A DNA stretch of 64,000 nucleotides, taken from assembly GCA_963815045.1 (NCBI GenBank), contig CAWFET010000003.1:248001-312000 (forward strand). The letters are read 5' to 3'. Positions within the stretch are counted from its first letter, which is position 1. Every line of letters begins with the position of its first letter. A model generated the notes under the pieces. That model did no database searches, had not been told where the DNA came from, and worked only from the letters and a program-made list of their open reading frames with translations. This DNA is from DASUPK01 sp963815045 (GTDB lineage: Bacteria; Actinomycetota; Thermoleophilia; Solirubrobacterales; 70-9). Below are positions 7,658 to 16,429 of the stretch, in pieces. The position numbers were made by a program, and so were the translations under genes.

Positions 7658-9589
7658 GTGGGCGCCGATTCTCTCTCCATTGCGCAGGTGAGTCCCCATC
7701 CGTGGGGCTCGCGCCACGAGATCAACGAGTTCGTCCGGCGGACCTCCGAGGAGCTCGCCGAGCGGGGCCATCGGGTCCTGATCGTCGCTCCCTCCGATTC
7801 GCGGGCGGCGATCCGAGAGAGTCGCAAGCTGATCCGGGAGGCCGGGGACAACCCGCGCGCCCTGCTCACCGGCGAGAACCCGCGGGTGCTCGCCGTCGGC
7901 CAGAGCATCCCCCTGCCCAGCGGCCCTCGGCGCAGGCCATCGCCGCTGCCGCTCGACATCAGCGGCGCCCTCGAGCGCCTGCTCGGGGCCGTGCCCCTCG
8001 ACCTTCTTCACGTCCACGAGCCGTTCGCCCCCAGCACCGGCTCGGCGGCGCTGCGCCATTCCCAGTCGCTCAACGTCGCGACCTTCCACGAGCCGGTCGA
8101 GCGCGTCCTCTCGACGCAGGTCGGGCGGATGCTGGTGGAGGTCTTCTTCGGCCGGATCGACGAGCGCACGGCGAGCAATGAGGCCACCGGCGAGCTCCTG
8201 CAGCGCTTCTTCCCGGGGAACTACCAGCTGATCAGGCCCGGCGCCGACGTCGCCGAGCCGGCCCTCGATCCTCCGCCCCCGGGGCGGATCCGGATCGTGC
8301 ACTGCGCCGAGGAGGAGCGTGGAGCGCTCCGCCTGCTGCTCCGGGCCCTGCGCAAGCTGCCCGAGGACCTCGACTGGGAGGGCGTGATCTGGTTCGACGG
8401 GCCCACTGACCCTCTCGCTCGGGTCAGCCGGCGGCTGCGCGAGCGCCTCCGCGTGGTGCGGCCGCGTGACGGCGAGCCGGCCGAGTTCCTGGCGGGCGCG
8501 GACATCGCGTGCCTTGCGTCCGGCGGCGTGCGCGCCGCCCCGGGCCTGATCCGGAAAGCGATCGCAGCCGGGGCAGTCCCGGTCGTCTCGGACCTGGAGC
8601 TCTACCGGGAGCTGGTCGGAGAGGGGGAGCGCGGGCTGCTCTTCCCGCTCGGCGACGTCCTGACGCTGACGGCGCAGCTCGAGCGGCTCTGCCGCGATGC
8701 CTCGCTGAGGGACGAGCTCCGTGCGGCGGCCAGAGGTTCCGGTGAGGCACGGCCCTGGGCCGAGGTCGCCGACGACGTGGAGGCCGTCTACCGGCGGTTG
8801 GTCGACCGGCGCCAGGATCCGGAGGGAAACCCCGAGATTCGCCGGCGCCTGCGGGACCGCGACTACGTCCACGTCGACCTGCACATGCACACCGACCACT
8901 CTCCGGACTGCGCCACCCCCGCGGAGCTGCTGCTCGAGACCGCCAAGGAGCGCGGACTCGGCGCGATCGCGATCACCGACCACAACGAGATCTCCGGGGC
9001 CCTCGAGGCGCGCGAGATCGCGGAGCGGATCGGCGGGATCAGGGTGATCGTCGCGGAGGAGGTGAAGACGGCGCACGAGGGTGAGGTGATCGGCCTCTTT
9101 CTCAGCGAGCGGATCGAGCGCGGCATGTCGATGGCGGAGACGATCGCCGAGATCCGCCGCCAGGGGGGGCTCGTCTACGTCCCGCATCCTTTCGATCGCC
9201 TGCACTCCGTCCCCGACTACGAGCATCTGCTCGAGATCGTCGACCAGATCGACATCCTCGAGGTCTTCAACCCGCGTGTGACGCTCTCCGCCTTCAACGA
9301 GGAGGCCGTCCGCTTCGCCCGCAAGTACTCGATCGTGCCGGGTGCCGGCTCCGACAGCCACGTGGCGCAGGGCCTGGGCAGCGTCAAGATCCGCCTGCGG
9401 GACTTCGACGGGCCCCAGGAGTTCCTGGAGTCGATGAGGGAGGCGGACATCGTCCGCAAGCACAAGAACCTCGTCTACGTCCAGGCGCTCAAGTTTCTGC
9501 AGACCAGCGGCGGGCGTGGGGGCCGCTCGCTGGCTGAGCGTGATGGGAGGAAGACGCGGTCCAGCCGTCGCAGAGCGAGCAAGAGTTGA
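7658..9589 (+). CDS. Glycosyltransferase family 4-like / PHP phosphoesterase fusion
   Basis: 643 residues in two parts. Residues ~1-385 look like a GT-B glycosyltransferase of the GT4 type (HPWGSRHEINEFVRR near the N-terminus, DLLHVHEPFAP, CLASGGVRAAPGLIRKAIAAG as the donor-site region). Residues ~400-610 form a PHP phosphoesterase with HVDLHMHTDHS, ITDHNEIS, YVPHPFDR and GAGSDSHV, i.e. the expected metal-binding His/Asp set. The last ~30 residues are basic. The two halves could make and process the same sugar-phosphate or glycolipid. The stop overlaps the next ATG (ATGA, 9587-9591 region). Confidence 0.85.
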   Translation: MGADSLSIAQVSPHPWGSRHEINEFVRRTSEELAERGHRVLIVAPSDSRAAIRESRKLIREAGDNPRALLTGENPRVLAVGQSIPLPSGPRRRPSPLPLDISGALERLLGAVPLDLLHVHEPFAPSTGSAALRHSQSLNVATFHEPVERVLSTQVGRMLVEVFFGRIDERTASNEATGELLQRFFPGNYQLIRPGADVAEPALDPPPPGRIRIVHCAEEERGALRLLLRALRKLPEDLDWEGVIWFDGPTDPLARVSRRLRERLRVVRPRDGEPAEFLAGADIACLASGGVRAAPGLIRKAIAAGAVPVVSDLELYRELVGEGERGLLFPLGDVLTLTAQLERLCRDASLRDELRAAARGSGEARPWAEVADDVEAVYRRLVDRRQDPEGNPEIRRRLRDRDYVHVDLHMHTDHSPDCATPAELLLETAKERGLGAIAITDHNEISGALEAREIAERIGGIRVIVAEEVKTAHEGEVIGLFLSERIERGMSMAETIAEIRRQGGLVYVPHPFDRLHSVPDYEHLLEIVDQIDILEVFNPRVTLSAFNEEAVRFARKYSIVPGAGSDSHVAQGLGSVKIRLRDFDGPQEFLESMREADIVRKHKNLVYVQALKFLQTSGGRGGRSLAERDGRKTRSSRRRASKS

Positions 9590-10245
9590 TGCACCCGCAA
9601 GGGGCCGGGCCGGGGCCGAAGAAGAGGCAAGGCGCCGTGTCATCCATAACCGACGACGAGATCCGCGAGAAGTACCTCGAGCGCGCGATCCGGGAGCTGA
9701 ACGACCTGGGACGGGAGCTCGCCGCCTGCCAGGACTGCCCCCGGGGGAACGTGATGCCGGTGCAGGGCTCGGGGCACCCGCAGGCCGACATCATGATGTT
9801 GAAGCGCTCTGCGACCGCCTCGGAGATCGAGGAGGGCGTCGCCTTCTACGGCCGCGCCGGGAACGCGCTGATGAAGAGCTTCAAGCGCCTGGCGATCGAC
9901 CCGATCGTCGTCTTCGGGACCCTCTGCGTGAAGTGCCCGCTGACCGATCCCACCCACGCCTCCGAAGCATGCGTCGCACGGGTCGCCGAGGAGATCGCGA
10001 TCGTGCAGCCCAGGATCGTCGTGGTGATGGGCGACGAGGCACTCGACACGCTGAACGAGCTCGAGTTGCCGCTGTCGGAGCGCATCGAGCCGATCGAGGG
10101 CGAGGTGCAGCGCCTCACCCCGACGGTGGACGCGCTGTACGTGCCCGACATCGACGACTCACTCGACACCGAGGATGCGAAGCAGCGCTTCTGGTCCTCT
10201 TTCCGGGTGCTCGGCGAGTGGTACGACCGTTTGCCGCCCTACTAG
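9589..10245 (+). CDS. Uracil-DNA glycosylase-like iron-sulfur protein with altered catalytic motifs
   Basis: 218 residues with the layout of family 4/5 uracil-DNA glycosylases. Likely [4Fe-4S] ligands are C47 and C50 (CQDC), C116 (VKC) and C128. The hallmark GEAPG motif is replaced by MLKRSATA (about 70-77), and the C-terminal HPS/HPA motif is absent (YVPDIDDSLD about 184-193). It may therefore bind DNA or another base without canonical uracil excision. The ATG overlaps the stop of the GT4-PHP gene, so both are co-translated. A divergent but active member of the superfamily cannot be excluded. Confidence 0.72.
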   Translation: MHPQGAGPGPKKRQGAVSSITDDEIREKYLERAIRELNDLGRELAACQDCPRGNVMPVQGSGHPQADIMMLKRSATASEIEEGVAFYGRAGNALMKSFKRLAIDPIVVFGTLCVKCPLTDPTHASEACVARVAEEIAIVQPRIVVVMGDEALDTLNELELPLSERIEPIEGEVQRLTPTVDALYVPDIDDSLDTEDAKQRFWSSFRVLGEWYDRLPPY

Positions 10246-10261
10246 GTCTCGCTCTCCCGCC

Positions 10262-10267
10262 TAGACT
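10262..10267 (+). promoter_or_regulatory. Candidate -10 box TAGACT of a leaderless promoter
   Basis: TAGACT ends exactly 6 nt before ATG 10274 with no Shine-Dalgarno sequence in the gap. Confidence 0.5.
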
Positions 10268-10273
10268 GAAGCC

Positions 10274-10462
10274 ATGGAGCTCGAGGATCGAACCATCGAG
10301 CAGCTGCCCGACCGGTGCCAGAACTGCGGCGCCACGCTGACCGACGCGGAGAAGGAGACGGCGCTCACGGATGGGCCGCCGAGCGGCCTGGTGCTGTGCG
10401 CGACCTGCGCTTCCGAGGTCGTCCCGGTCGAAGAGGCCGACGACGCCGAGGCCGAGGCCTAG
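10274..10462 (+). CDS. Small zinc-ribbon-like protein
   Basis: 62 residues with two CxxC knuckles (CQNC at 15-18 and CATC at 42-45) and an acidic tail. The arrangement fits a single zinc ribbon; nothing indicates whether it binds nucleic acid or protein. A TAGACT hexamer 6 nt upstream suggests a leaderless transcript. Its TAG stop shares the palindrome CTAG (10459-10462) with the stop of the convergent GH5 gene. Confidence 0.7.
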   Translation: MELEDRTIEQLPDRCQNCGATLTDAEKETALTDGPPSGLVLCATCASEVVPVEEADDAEAEA

Positions 10463-12036
10463 CCCCGGCGCTTCCTGCGCTTCGCGGTCACGCGACAGCC
10501 GGTGTGGTTGCGCCCCGCCCGGGGCACGACCGTGACGCTCACCTTGGGCTTGCGAGGGCAGGCGACTATCCGCAGGAGGTTCGCATTGCGCTTCGATGCG
10601 ATCCCGCCACCCCGCACCGTGACCGTGTAGCCCGCCGGGTAGTGGTCACGCGGCAGGAAGATCTGCGTCTGGCGGAACTTCGTTTTCGCCCGCCTGTGTG
10701 AGTGCCGCTTGCGAAGCCGGGTCGCGAACTTCTTGCCCGAAGGGCCCTTCGTCGAGTAGGCGAGGCTGAACCGGCGCGTCGAGGGGTCGAACCCGAAGCT
10801 CGTCGGCGTGCCGGCCACGACCTGCGGATAGGGCTCGGAGAGCACGTCCAGCTTCGACTGCTTGACGTTCGCCCCGGCTGGCGGCTGGTTCGGGTCGATC
10901 ACGATCGCCTGCATGCCGGAACCTGACGTCGTCGGATCGAGACACTCGCAGTAGTGCCAGTACTCCCAGGAGACCATGTGCTGGTCGGCCTCGCTGACAT
11001 TCCGGCGGATAGTGCCCAGGTCATCGGTGGCGCCGAACTCGCTCAGCATCAGCGCATCTCCGGTCGTCTGTGCGTGCTGGTCCGCGTTCTGAAGCGTGTG
11101 CTGGTCAAGAGCGGCGCAGTTCTCCAGGCTGTAGGGGGGCACGGCGAGCCCCGGCGTGCAGTAGACGTGGAAGGTGAAGCCGCCGGCGCTCGCTCCGAGA
11201 CCGTCGATGCTGGACTTCGCGCCGAAGTTGAAGAGGACGTTGGGCTCGTACCAGATCAGCTTCTGCCGCTCGACGCTGCGGATTTGAGAGATCACGCGGC
11301 GGTAGAACGGCTCCATGGTGCCGGTGTCGAATGCCGCGCAGCCGTCCTGCGTGAAGCAGGTGGACCAGGGGGTGCCGGGCCACGGCTCGTTCATCACGTC
11401 GAAGCCGAGGGTGTGCGAAGCGGACGCGAACCGCGCGGCGACGTGTCCCCAGGCCGCGGCATAGCGGTCCTGGAGCCCGACCCCTCCCGGGCCGGGGGAA
11501 TTGGCCCAGAAGTGATCGAAGGCTCGGATCAGCGCGGGCATGCCGAAGTAGTTCGCCGGGAAGCCCAGCTGGGGGGTGTTGGGGAGACCATCGTCCTGGA
11601 CCGCCCAATCCGGCCAGCCCTCGCCCTGGAAGCGCTCGTTGTACATGTCCTGGTGGAAGTCGAGCTGGCTGAAGATGCCGTGAGCGGCGAGGTTCGCCTC
11701 GGTAGCGGCGATGTCGTTCAGATAGGAATCGCCGTAGTTGCCCGGCGAGGGCTCGACGGCCTTGTAGATCAGGCCGAGTCGGACGGTGTCGAACCCGTTG
11801 CGCTGCAGGAAGGCGGCGTCGTCGTCCCCGAAGCCCTGAGCCGAGGGCGCGTACGGCGGCTGCTTGTTGACCATGTTGACGCCATGCAGGATCGCCACGC
11901 GGCCCTTCGCGTCCGTGATCCAGCGGCCGGAGTGGCTGAGTGGGGCTGTGGGCCCGGCGTCAGCCGCCGGAGCGAAGGAGATCGCTCCCAACGCCGCGCC
12001 GGCGGCGATCGCCATGGCTCTCCTCGCCCAGCGCAT
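10459..12036 (-). CDS. Secreted glycoside hydrolase family 5 (endoglycoceramidase-like)
   Basis: 525 residues with a signal peptide (basic start, hydrophobic 7-22, ADAG cleavage region ~25-28). The TIM-barrel carries FDVMNEPW (acid/base Glu about residue 216) and MLSEFGA (nucleophile Glu about 332), plus ILHGVNMVNK early and DFHQDMY, matching the endoglycoceramidase-like GH5 branch. A C-terminal beta domain of ~110 residues follows, ending in a basic KRRKRRG. Natural substrate (glycolipid or beta-glucan) is not determinable here. ATG 12036 starts the signal peptide; no strong ribosome-binding site is visible. Confidence 0.85.
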   Translation of the reverse strand: MRWARRAMAIAAGAALGAISFAPAADAGPTAPLSHSGRWITDAKGRVAILHGVNMVNKQPPYAPSAQGFGDDDAAFLQRNGFDTVRLGLIYKAVEPSPGNYGDSYLNDIAATEANLAAHGIFSQLDFHQDMYNERFQGEGWPDWAVQDDGLPNTPQLGFPANYFGMPALIRAFDHFWANSPGPGGVGLQDRYAAAWGHVAARFASASHTLGFDVMNEPWPGTPWSTCFTQDGCAAFDTGTMEPFYRRVISQIRSVERQKLIWYEPNVLFNFGAKSSIDGLGASAGGFTFHVYCTPGLAVPPYSLENCAALDQHTLQNADQHAQTTGDALMLSEFGATDDLGTIRRNVSEADQHMVSWEYWHYCECLDPTTSGSGMQAIVIDPNQPPAGANVKQSKLDVLSEPYPQVVAGTPTSFGFDPSTRRFSLAYSTKGPSGKKFATRLRKRHSHRRAKTKFRQTQIFLPRDHYPAGYTVTVRGGGIASKRNANLLRIVACPRKPKVSVTVVPRAGRNHTGCRVTAKRRKRRG

Positions 12037-12064
12037 CGCGCCAGTATGGCGGGGACCGGCTCGG

Positions 12065-12460
12065 CTAGGCGGTCTCGCCCAGCGTGTCGGCGAGCACCGA
12101 CACGTGGGTGGGGTGGGCCTCGGACTGCGCCTTGCGGCCGGCGTCCGTGACGCAGGCGAAGACGCCGCGGCGATCGTGATCGCAGACGTTTCGGCAGACG
12201 TAGCCGTCGTCCTCGAGGCGCTGGACCAGGCGGGACAGCGCGCTCTGGCTGAGGTGGATCTCCTCGGCGAGCTCCTGGATGCGGCGATGGCCCTCGGGGG
12301 AGTCCGAGAGCCGCCAGAGGACCTCGTACTCAGTGAGGGAGAGGCGATGCTCGCGCTGGAGGGCGTGTTCGAGCGCCTCTCGCACCCGGGCGTGCTCCGC
12401 CTCGAGCTCACTCCACCGGTCTAGAAGCTGATCTCTCTCTGCTGCAGCGTTCGTGGGCAT
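12065..12460 (-). CDS. MarR-family transcriptional regulator
   Basis: 131 residues with a winged helix-turn-helix: LSLTEYEVLWRLSD, IQELAEEIHLSQSALSRLVQRLEDDGYV (recognition helix about 69-88) and the wing DHDRRGVFACVTDAG. It is divergent from an MFS exporter gene with 136 bp between, the classic arrangement in which MarR represses the exporter and itself until a ligand binds. A perfect extended -10 (TGCTATAAT) for this gene lies at 12501-12493. Confidence 0.92.
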   Translation of the reverse strand: MPTNAAAERDQLLDRWSELEAEHARVREALEHALQREHRLSLTEYEVLWRLSDSPEGHRRIQELAEEIHLSQSALSRLVQRLEDDGYVCRNVCDHDRRGVFACVTDAGRKAQSEAHPTHVSVLADTLGETA

Positions 12461-12492
12461 CTCGCCTCACTCTTCTGGCCCCTGTGGGCGGC

Positions 12493-12552
12493 ATTATAGC
12501 AAAAGTTGCTTGCACATAACTTGTTGTCACATTGCATGCGTATGCATATACT
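12493..12552. promoter_or_regulatory. Divergent marR/MFS promoters with two candidate operators
   Basis: For the MFS gene: -35 TTGTCA (12524-12529), 17-bp spacer, -10 TATACT (12547-12552). For the MarR gene on the complement: -10 TATAAT (12498-12493) with an upstream TG. Two palindromes fit MarR sites: AAGTT-N10-AACTT (12503-12522), adjacent to the marR -10, and TGCAT-GCGT-ATGCA (12533-12546), exactly inside the MFS spacer. The region is AT-rich compared with its surroundings. Confidence 0.7.
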
Positions 12553-12596
12553 AGCCGCCTCACGAGTACAGCCCTTGGACCGTTTGGGAGGTAGCA

Positions 12597-14063
12597 ATGG
12601 AGCAAGCAACACCGACTTCACCGGCAACTCGATTCGATTCCCGCCTCTGGGGACTTCTGCTGCTCCTCTGCGGCGTCCTCTTCCTGGACGGGATGGACGT
12701 CTCAATGGTGGCCGTCGCGCTGCCGAACATCGGGCATGAGCTCGGTCTCGAGCCCAGCTCGCTGCAGTGGATCGTGAGCGGCTATGTGCTCGGCTATGGC
12801 GGCCTGCTGCTGCTCGGCGGCCGCGCGGCCGACCTGATCGGCCGCCGCAAGGTGCTGCTCGCCGGCCTGGCCGTCTTCGTGGTCGCCTCGTTCATCGGCG
12901 GCATCGCGAACGACGGGACGACCCTGATCGCCACCAGGTTCATCAAGGGCGCGTCCGCGGCCTTCACGGCGCCGGCCGGGCTCTCGATCATCACCACGAA
13001 GTTCGCCGAGGGTCCCGCTCGCAACAAGGCCCTGAGCGTCTACACGGCGACGGGCGCGAGCGGCTGGTCCGCCGGCCTGATCTTCGGCGGCCTGCTCACC
13101 GAGCTCGGCTGGCGGTGGACGTTCTTCATGCCGGTGCCGATCGCGGCCGGCATCCTGTTCCTGCTGCCGCGCTACCTCGATCGCGATCAGGGCGCGGGTT
13201 TCTCGTTCCGGAAGCTCGACTTCGCGGGGACCGCGACCCTGGCGGCGACGATGCTGGGCCTCGTCTACACCGTGGTCGAGGCTCCGGACGTCGGCTGGGG
13301 CTCGGCGCGGACGCTGCTTTCCTTCATCGGCGTTGGCGCGTTGCTCAGCGCCTTTGTCCTGATCGAGCAGCACAGCCCGAATCCCCTGGTTCGCCTCGGC
13401 ATCCTGCGCTCGCCGCAGCTGCGACGGGCCAACTTCGGCGCCATGGCGCTGCTCGGCAGCTGGTTCGGCTTCCAGTTCATGGGCACCCTGTACATGCAGG
13501 ACCTGAGGGACTGGTCGGCGGTCGAGATGGCCCTGGCCTTCCTGCCGACCGGGCTGATCGTGGCGACTGGGTCGCCGAACATCGGCCGGTTGGTCAACCG
13601 GGTGGGGACGACCATCCCGGTCGCCCTCGGGCTCACCAGCCTGGCGGCCTCGTACCTGCTGTTCCTCAACATCGGGGCTAACACCGACTACCTGACCGGG
13701 ATGCTGCCGACGTTCATCCTGGCCGGGATCGGATTCATGCTCACCTTCGGGCCACTGAACATGGCTGCGACCGGTGGCGTGGCGCCCGAGGAGCAGGGGC
13801 TGGCCTCCGGGCTGGTCTACACCTCATTCCAGGTCGGCGGGGCGATCGGACTCGCCATCGCCACGGCCGTGATCGACGCCGGCACGGCCGCGTCCAGCTC
13901 GCCCGCCGGGAGTGCCGCGGCGTTGCTCGACGGATTCCACCCGGCGATCCTGACCTCGCTGGCCATCGCGGTGATCGGCATCGGCATCACCGTGGTGCCC
14001 CTGTTGCGCGAGCGTTTTCAGCCGCAGCTCGCGCACGCTGCGGCAGGCGAGCATCAGGAGTAG
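12597..14063 (+). CDS. MFS drug exporter, DHA2 (EmrB/QacA) type
   Basis: 488 residues, about 14 membrane helices. Motif D1-like LDGMDVSMVAVALPNI at the end of helix 1, motif A GRAADLIGRRKV between helices 2 and 3, and motif C-like region SAGLIFGGLL in helix 5 identify a proton-coupled DHA2 exporter. Start ATG 12597 has GGGAGG at 12586-12591. It is divergent from the MarR gene and probably under its control; the exported compound is unknown but is presumably also the MarR ligand. Confidence 0.9.
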   Translation: MEQATPTSPATRFDSRLWGLLLLLCGVLFLDGMDVSMVAVALPNIGHELGLEPSSLQWIVSGYVLGYGGLLLLGGRAADLIGRRKVLLAGLAVFVVASFIGGIANDGTTLIATRFIKGASAAFTAPAGLSIITTKFAEGPARNKALSVYTATGASGWSAGLIFGGLLTELGWRWTFFMPVPIAAGILFLLPRYLDRDQGAGFSFRKLDFAGTATLAATMLGLVYTVVEAPDVGWGSARTLLSFIGVGALLSAFVLIEQHSPNPLVRLGILRSPQLRRANFGAMALLGSWFGFQFMGTLYMQDLRDWSAVEMALAFLPTGLIVATGSPNIGRLVNRVGTTIPVALGLTSLAASYLLFLNIGANTDYLTGMLPTFILAGIGFMLTFGPLNMAATGGVAPEEQGLASGLVYTSFQVGGAIGLAIATAVIDAGTAASSSPAGSAAALLDGFHPAILTSLAIAVIGIGITVVPLLRERFQPQLAHAAAGEHQE

Positions 14064-14086
14064 TTCTCCCTAGGGCCGATTCCCAC

Positions 14087-14116
14087 GGACGGGGCGTCTT
14101 CCCGGGCGCCCCGTCC
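14087..14116 (+). terminator. Stem-loop after the MFS gene
   Basis: GGACGGGGCG (14087-14096) pairs perfectly with CGCCCCGTCC (14107-14116), loop 10 nt, 23 nt after the MFS stop. No T-tract follows. Confidence 0.55.
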
Positions 14117-14210
14117 GAGCCCTGCCCCGGCGCTCGACGCTGGAGCTGCACGCAGCTCCTTCTTGGCTGATTCTCAGCCTGCTCCCAGGTTCGGGGAGCA
14201 AGCTGGCCGG

Positions 14211-14912
14211 GTGTCAAAGCCCGAGGAAGCGGAGCCGACTCGAATCCTGGTCGTCGACGACGAGTTGAACATCGCCGAGCTCGTCTCGACCGCGCTTCGC
14301 TACGACGGCTTCGAGGTCGCCACGGCCACCAGCGGAGCCGAGGCACTCAGGCGCAGTCGCAGGTACCGGCCTCACCTGCTCGTCCTCGACGTGATGCTTC
14401 CCGATATCGACGGCTACGAGGTCGCCCGGCGCCTCGGAGCGACCTCGGAGCACAGGCTGCCCATCGTCTTCCTCACCGCCAAGGACACGACCGAGGACAA
14501 GATCCGCGGCCTCACGCTTGGCGGGGACGACTATGTGACCAAGCCCTTCAGTGTCGAGGAGCTGATCGCCCGCGTGCGGACGATCTTGAGGCGGGTCGGC
14601 GACGTCGCGGCCCCGAAACTCGCCTTCGAGGATCTCGAGCTCGACGAGGAGACCCGGGAGGTTCGGCGCGGCGACCGCCTGATCGAGCTGACGGCGACCG
14701 AGTTTCGCCTCCTGCGCTACCTGCTCGCCAACCCGCGCCGGGTCCTGCGGCGCGCCCAGATTCTCGACTACGTCTGGGACTACGACTTCGGGGGCGACGG
14801 GCGGATCCTCGAGACCTACATCAGCTACCTGCGCAAGAAGGTCGACGCTGAGGGCCAGCCGCTGATTCACACCGTGCGAGGCGTGGGCTACGTGCTGCGC
14901 CCAGCGCACTGA
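14211..14912 (+). CDS. OmpR-family response regulator
   Basis: About 233 residues: receiver domain with ILVVDDE acidic pair, phospho-acceptor Asp in LLVLDVMLPD and conserved Lys in DYVTKPFS, then a winged-helix DNA-binding domain (LTATEFRLLRYLL, YISYLRKKVD, TVRGVGYVLR). GTG 14211 is preferred with GGGGAG 13 nt upstream; an in-frame TTG at 14163 would add 16 residues without similarity. The next gene, a histidine kinase, starts inside its stop codon (TGATG). The MacAB-like export operon downstream is the obvious candidate target. Confidence 0.9.
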   Translation: MSKPEEAEPTRILVVDDELNIAELVSTALRYDGFEVATATSGAEALRRSRRYRPHLLVLDVMLPDIDGYEVARRLGATSEHRLPIVFLTAKDTTEDKIRGLTLGGDDYVTKPFSVEELIARVRTILRRVGDVAAPKLAFEDLELDEETREVRRGDRLIELTATEFRLLRYLLANPRRVLRRAQILDYVWDYDFGGDGRILETYISYLRKKVDAEGQPLIHTVRGVGYVLRPAH

Positions 14913-16429
14913 TGTCGATCCGGGCGCGCCTATTGGTCGGGGTCCTGGTCCTGACGACGATCGGACTGGCGACGGTCGCGGTCGTCTCGCACACTGCCCT
15001 TCGCTCCTATCTCTCGGACCGTCTCAACCAACAGGTGGCGAGCGCGGAGGGGCCGGCAAGCCGCGCGCTGATCGGCAAGCTGATCAAGAGCGGCAAGCTC
15101 GAATCCTTCGCGCCCCTGCCGAAGAGCGCGAAGTCGGTTCCTCCGCGTGTGCTGCGTCAGAGCGACGCGACCGGTCTGCCTCCCGGAACCGATGCCGAGC
15201 TCCGCAGTCGGAACGGCAAGGTGCTCGCGCGGGTTCGCTTCTCCTATGGCGAGAAGAACCTCGCTCGGGTCGAGCTGCCGGCCTCGATTCCGCTCTCGAG
15301 CGGGTCGTCGACCAAGATCATTCATGCCTCTGCTCGCTCCGGCTCGGACGGATTCCGGGCCGCCGCGTTCCGAGTTCCCGGGGGTCGAGGAACCGTCGTG
15401 GTCGCCTTGCCCGAGCGCGATCTGAATCAGACCCTCGCCAAGCTCGGGACGATCGAGCTGCTGGCCAGCCTCGGGGTCCTGGCCGCGCTCGCGGTGCTCA
15501 CGCTCTGGGCCGTGAAGATCGGCCTGGCGCCGCTCGAGCGCATGCAGCGCGCGGCCCGCTCGATCGCGGCCGGAACCCTCAGCCGGCGGGTCGAGCCGGC
15601 GAGCGAATCAACCGAGGTCGGCCGGCTCGGCCTGGCGCTGAACGAGATGCTGAGGCGGATCCAGGAGGCCTTCGCCAAGCGCGAGGCGAGCGAGGAGCGG
15701 ATGCGACGGTTCCTCGCCGACGCCTCGCACGAGTTGAGGACGCCGCTGAGCTCGGTTCGCGGCTACGCCGAGCTGTTCCGGCTGGGGATGGCGGAGGAAC
15801 CCGGCAAGCTGGCTCAGGCGATGCGGCGGATCGAGGACGAATCTGAGCGCATGAGTGCATTGGTCGAGGACCTGCTCACCTTGGCCCGGCTCGACCAGGT
15901 TCGCGCCCCCGCCAGGGAGCCGGTCGACCTCGGCGCGCTGATGAGCGACCTGGTCCTGGACGCTCGCCTGAGTGTGCCGAAACGAGACATCGCCGTTCGG
16001 GTCCGCGGCGAAGCCCGCGTCATCGGCGACGCCGGCCAGCTGCGCCGGGCGATGAGCAATCTGCTCTCGAACGCCCTCCGGCACACCCCTGAGGAGACAC
16101 CGATCGAGCTCTCGCTCGATGGGGATGGAGACGAGGTCACCTTCACCGTCCGCGACCACGGGGAGGGACTCACCCCGGGCACGGAGGACGAGGTCTTCGA
16201 GCGCTTCTGGCGGGGGGATTCGGCTCGTGGCCGAGCCGACGGTGGCTCCGGGCTCGGGCTGGCGATCGTCGCCGCGATCGTCTCCACCCATGGCGGCTCC
16301 CACTCCGCCTCTGCGCACGAAGGCGGCGGCGCTCTGTTCAGCATCTCGGTGCCAAAGGCACCGACTGGGCCTGAGACTTCGGAGCTCGCAGCCGCCGAAG
16401 ATCCCCAGGTTTCTCTCAGCGGTCCCTAA
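14912..16429 (+). CDS. Sensor histidine kinase with HAMP domain
   Basis: 505 residues: N-terminal membrane helix (~7-29), an extracytoplasmic sensor domain of about 155 residues with no recognised family, a second helix (~185-205), HAMP linker, dimerisation domain with H-box ASHELRTPLSS (phospho-His about 272), N-box NLLSNALRHTP, G1 VRDHGEGL and G2 GGSGLGLAIV. It phosphorylates the response regulator encoded immediately upstream. The start is fixed by the TGATG overlap. Confidence 0.92.
   Translation: MSIRARLLVGVLVLTTIGLATVAVVSHTALRSYLSDRLNQQVASAEGPASRALIGKLIKSGKLESFAPLPKSAKSVPPRVLRQSDATGLPPGTDAELRSRNGKVLARVRFSYGEKNLARVELPASIPLSSGSSTKIIHASARSGSDGFRAAAFRVPGGRGTVVVALPERDLNQTLAKLGTIELLASLGVLAALAVLTLWAVKIGLAPLERMQRAARSIAAGTLSRRVEPASESTEVGRLGLALNEMLRRIQEAFAKREASEERMRRFLADASHELRTPLSSVRGYAELFRLGMAEEPGKLAQAMRRIEDESERMSALVEDLLTLARLDQVRAPAREPVDLGALMSDLVLDARLSVPKRDIAVRVRGEARVIGDAGQLRRAMSNLLSNALRHTPEETPIELSLDGDGDEVTFTVRDHGEGLTPGTEDEVFERFWRGDSARGRADGGSGLGLAIVAAIVSTHGGSHSASAHEGGGALFSISVPKAPTGPETSELAAAEDPQVSLSGP

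Noticed and set aside
7628..9643. 671-codon open frame on the complement of the GT4-PHP gene
   Set aside because: The plus-strand frame has clear PHP and GT motifs; the antisense product is rich in Arg, Asp, Leu and Gly with no motif, a common GC-skew shadow.
10954..12150. 398-codon plus-strand open frame opposite GH5
   Set aside because: GH5 catalytic motifs lie on the complement; the shadow frame has none.
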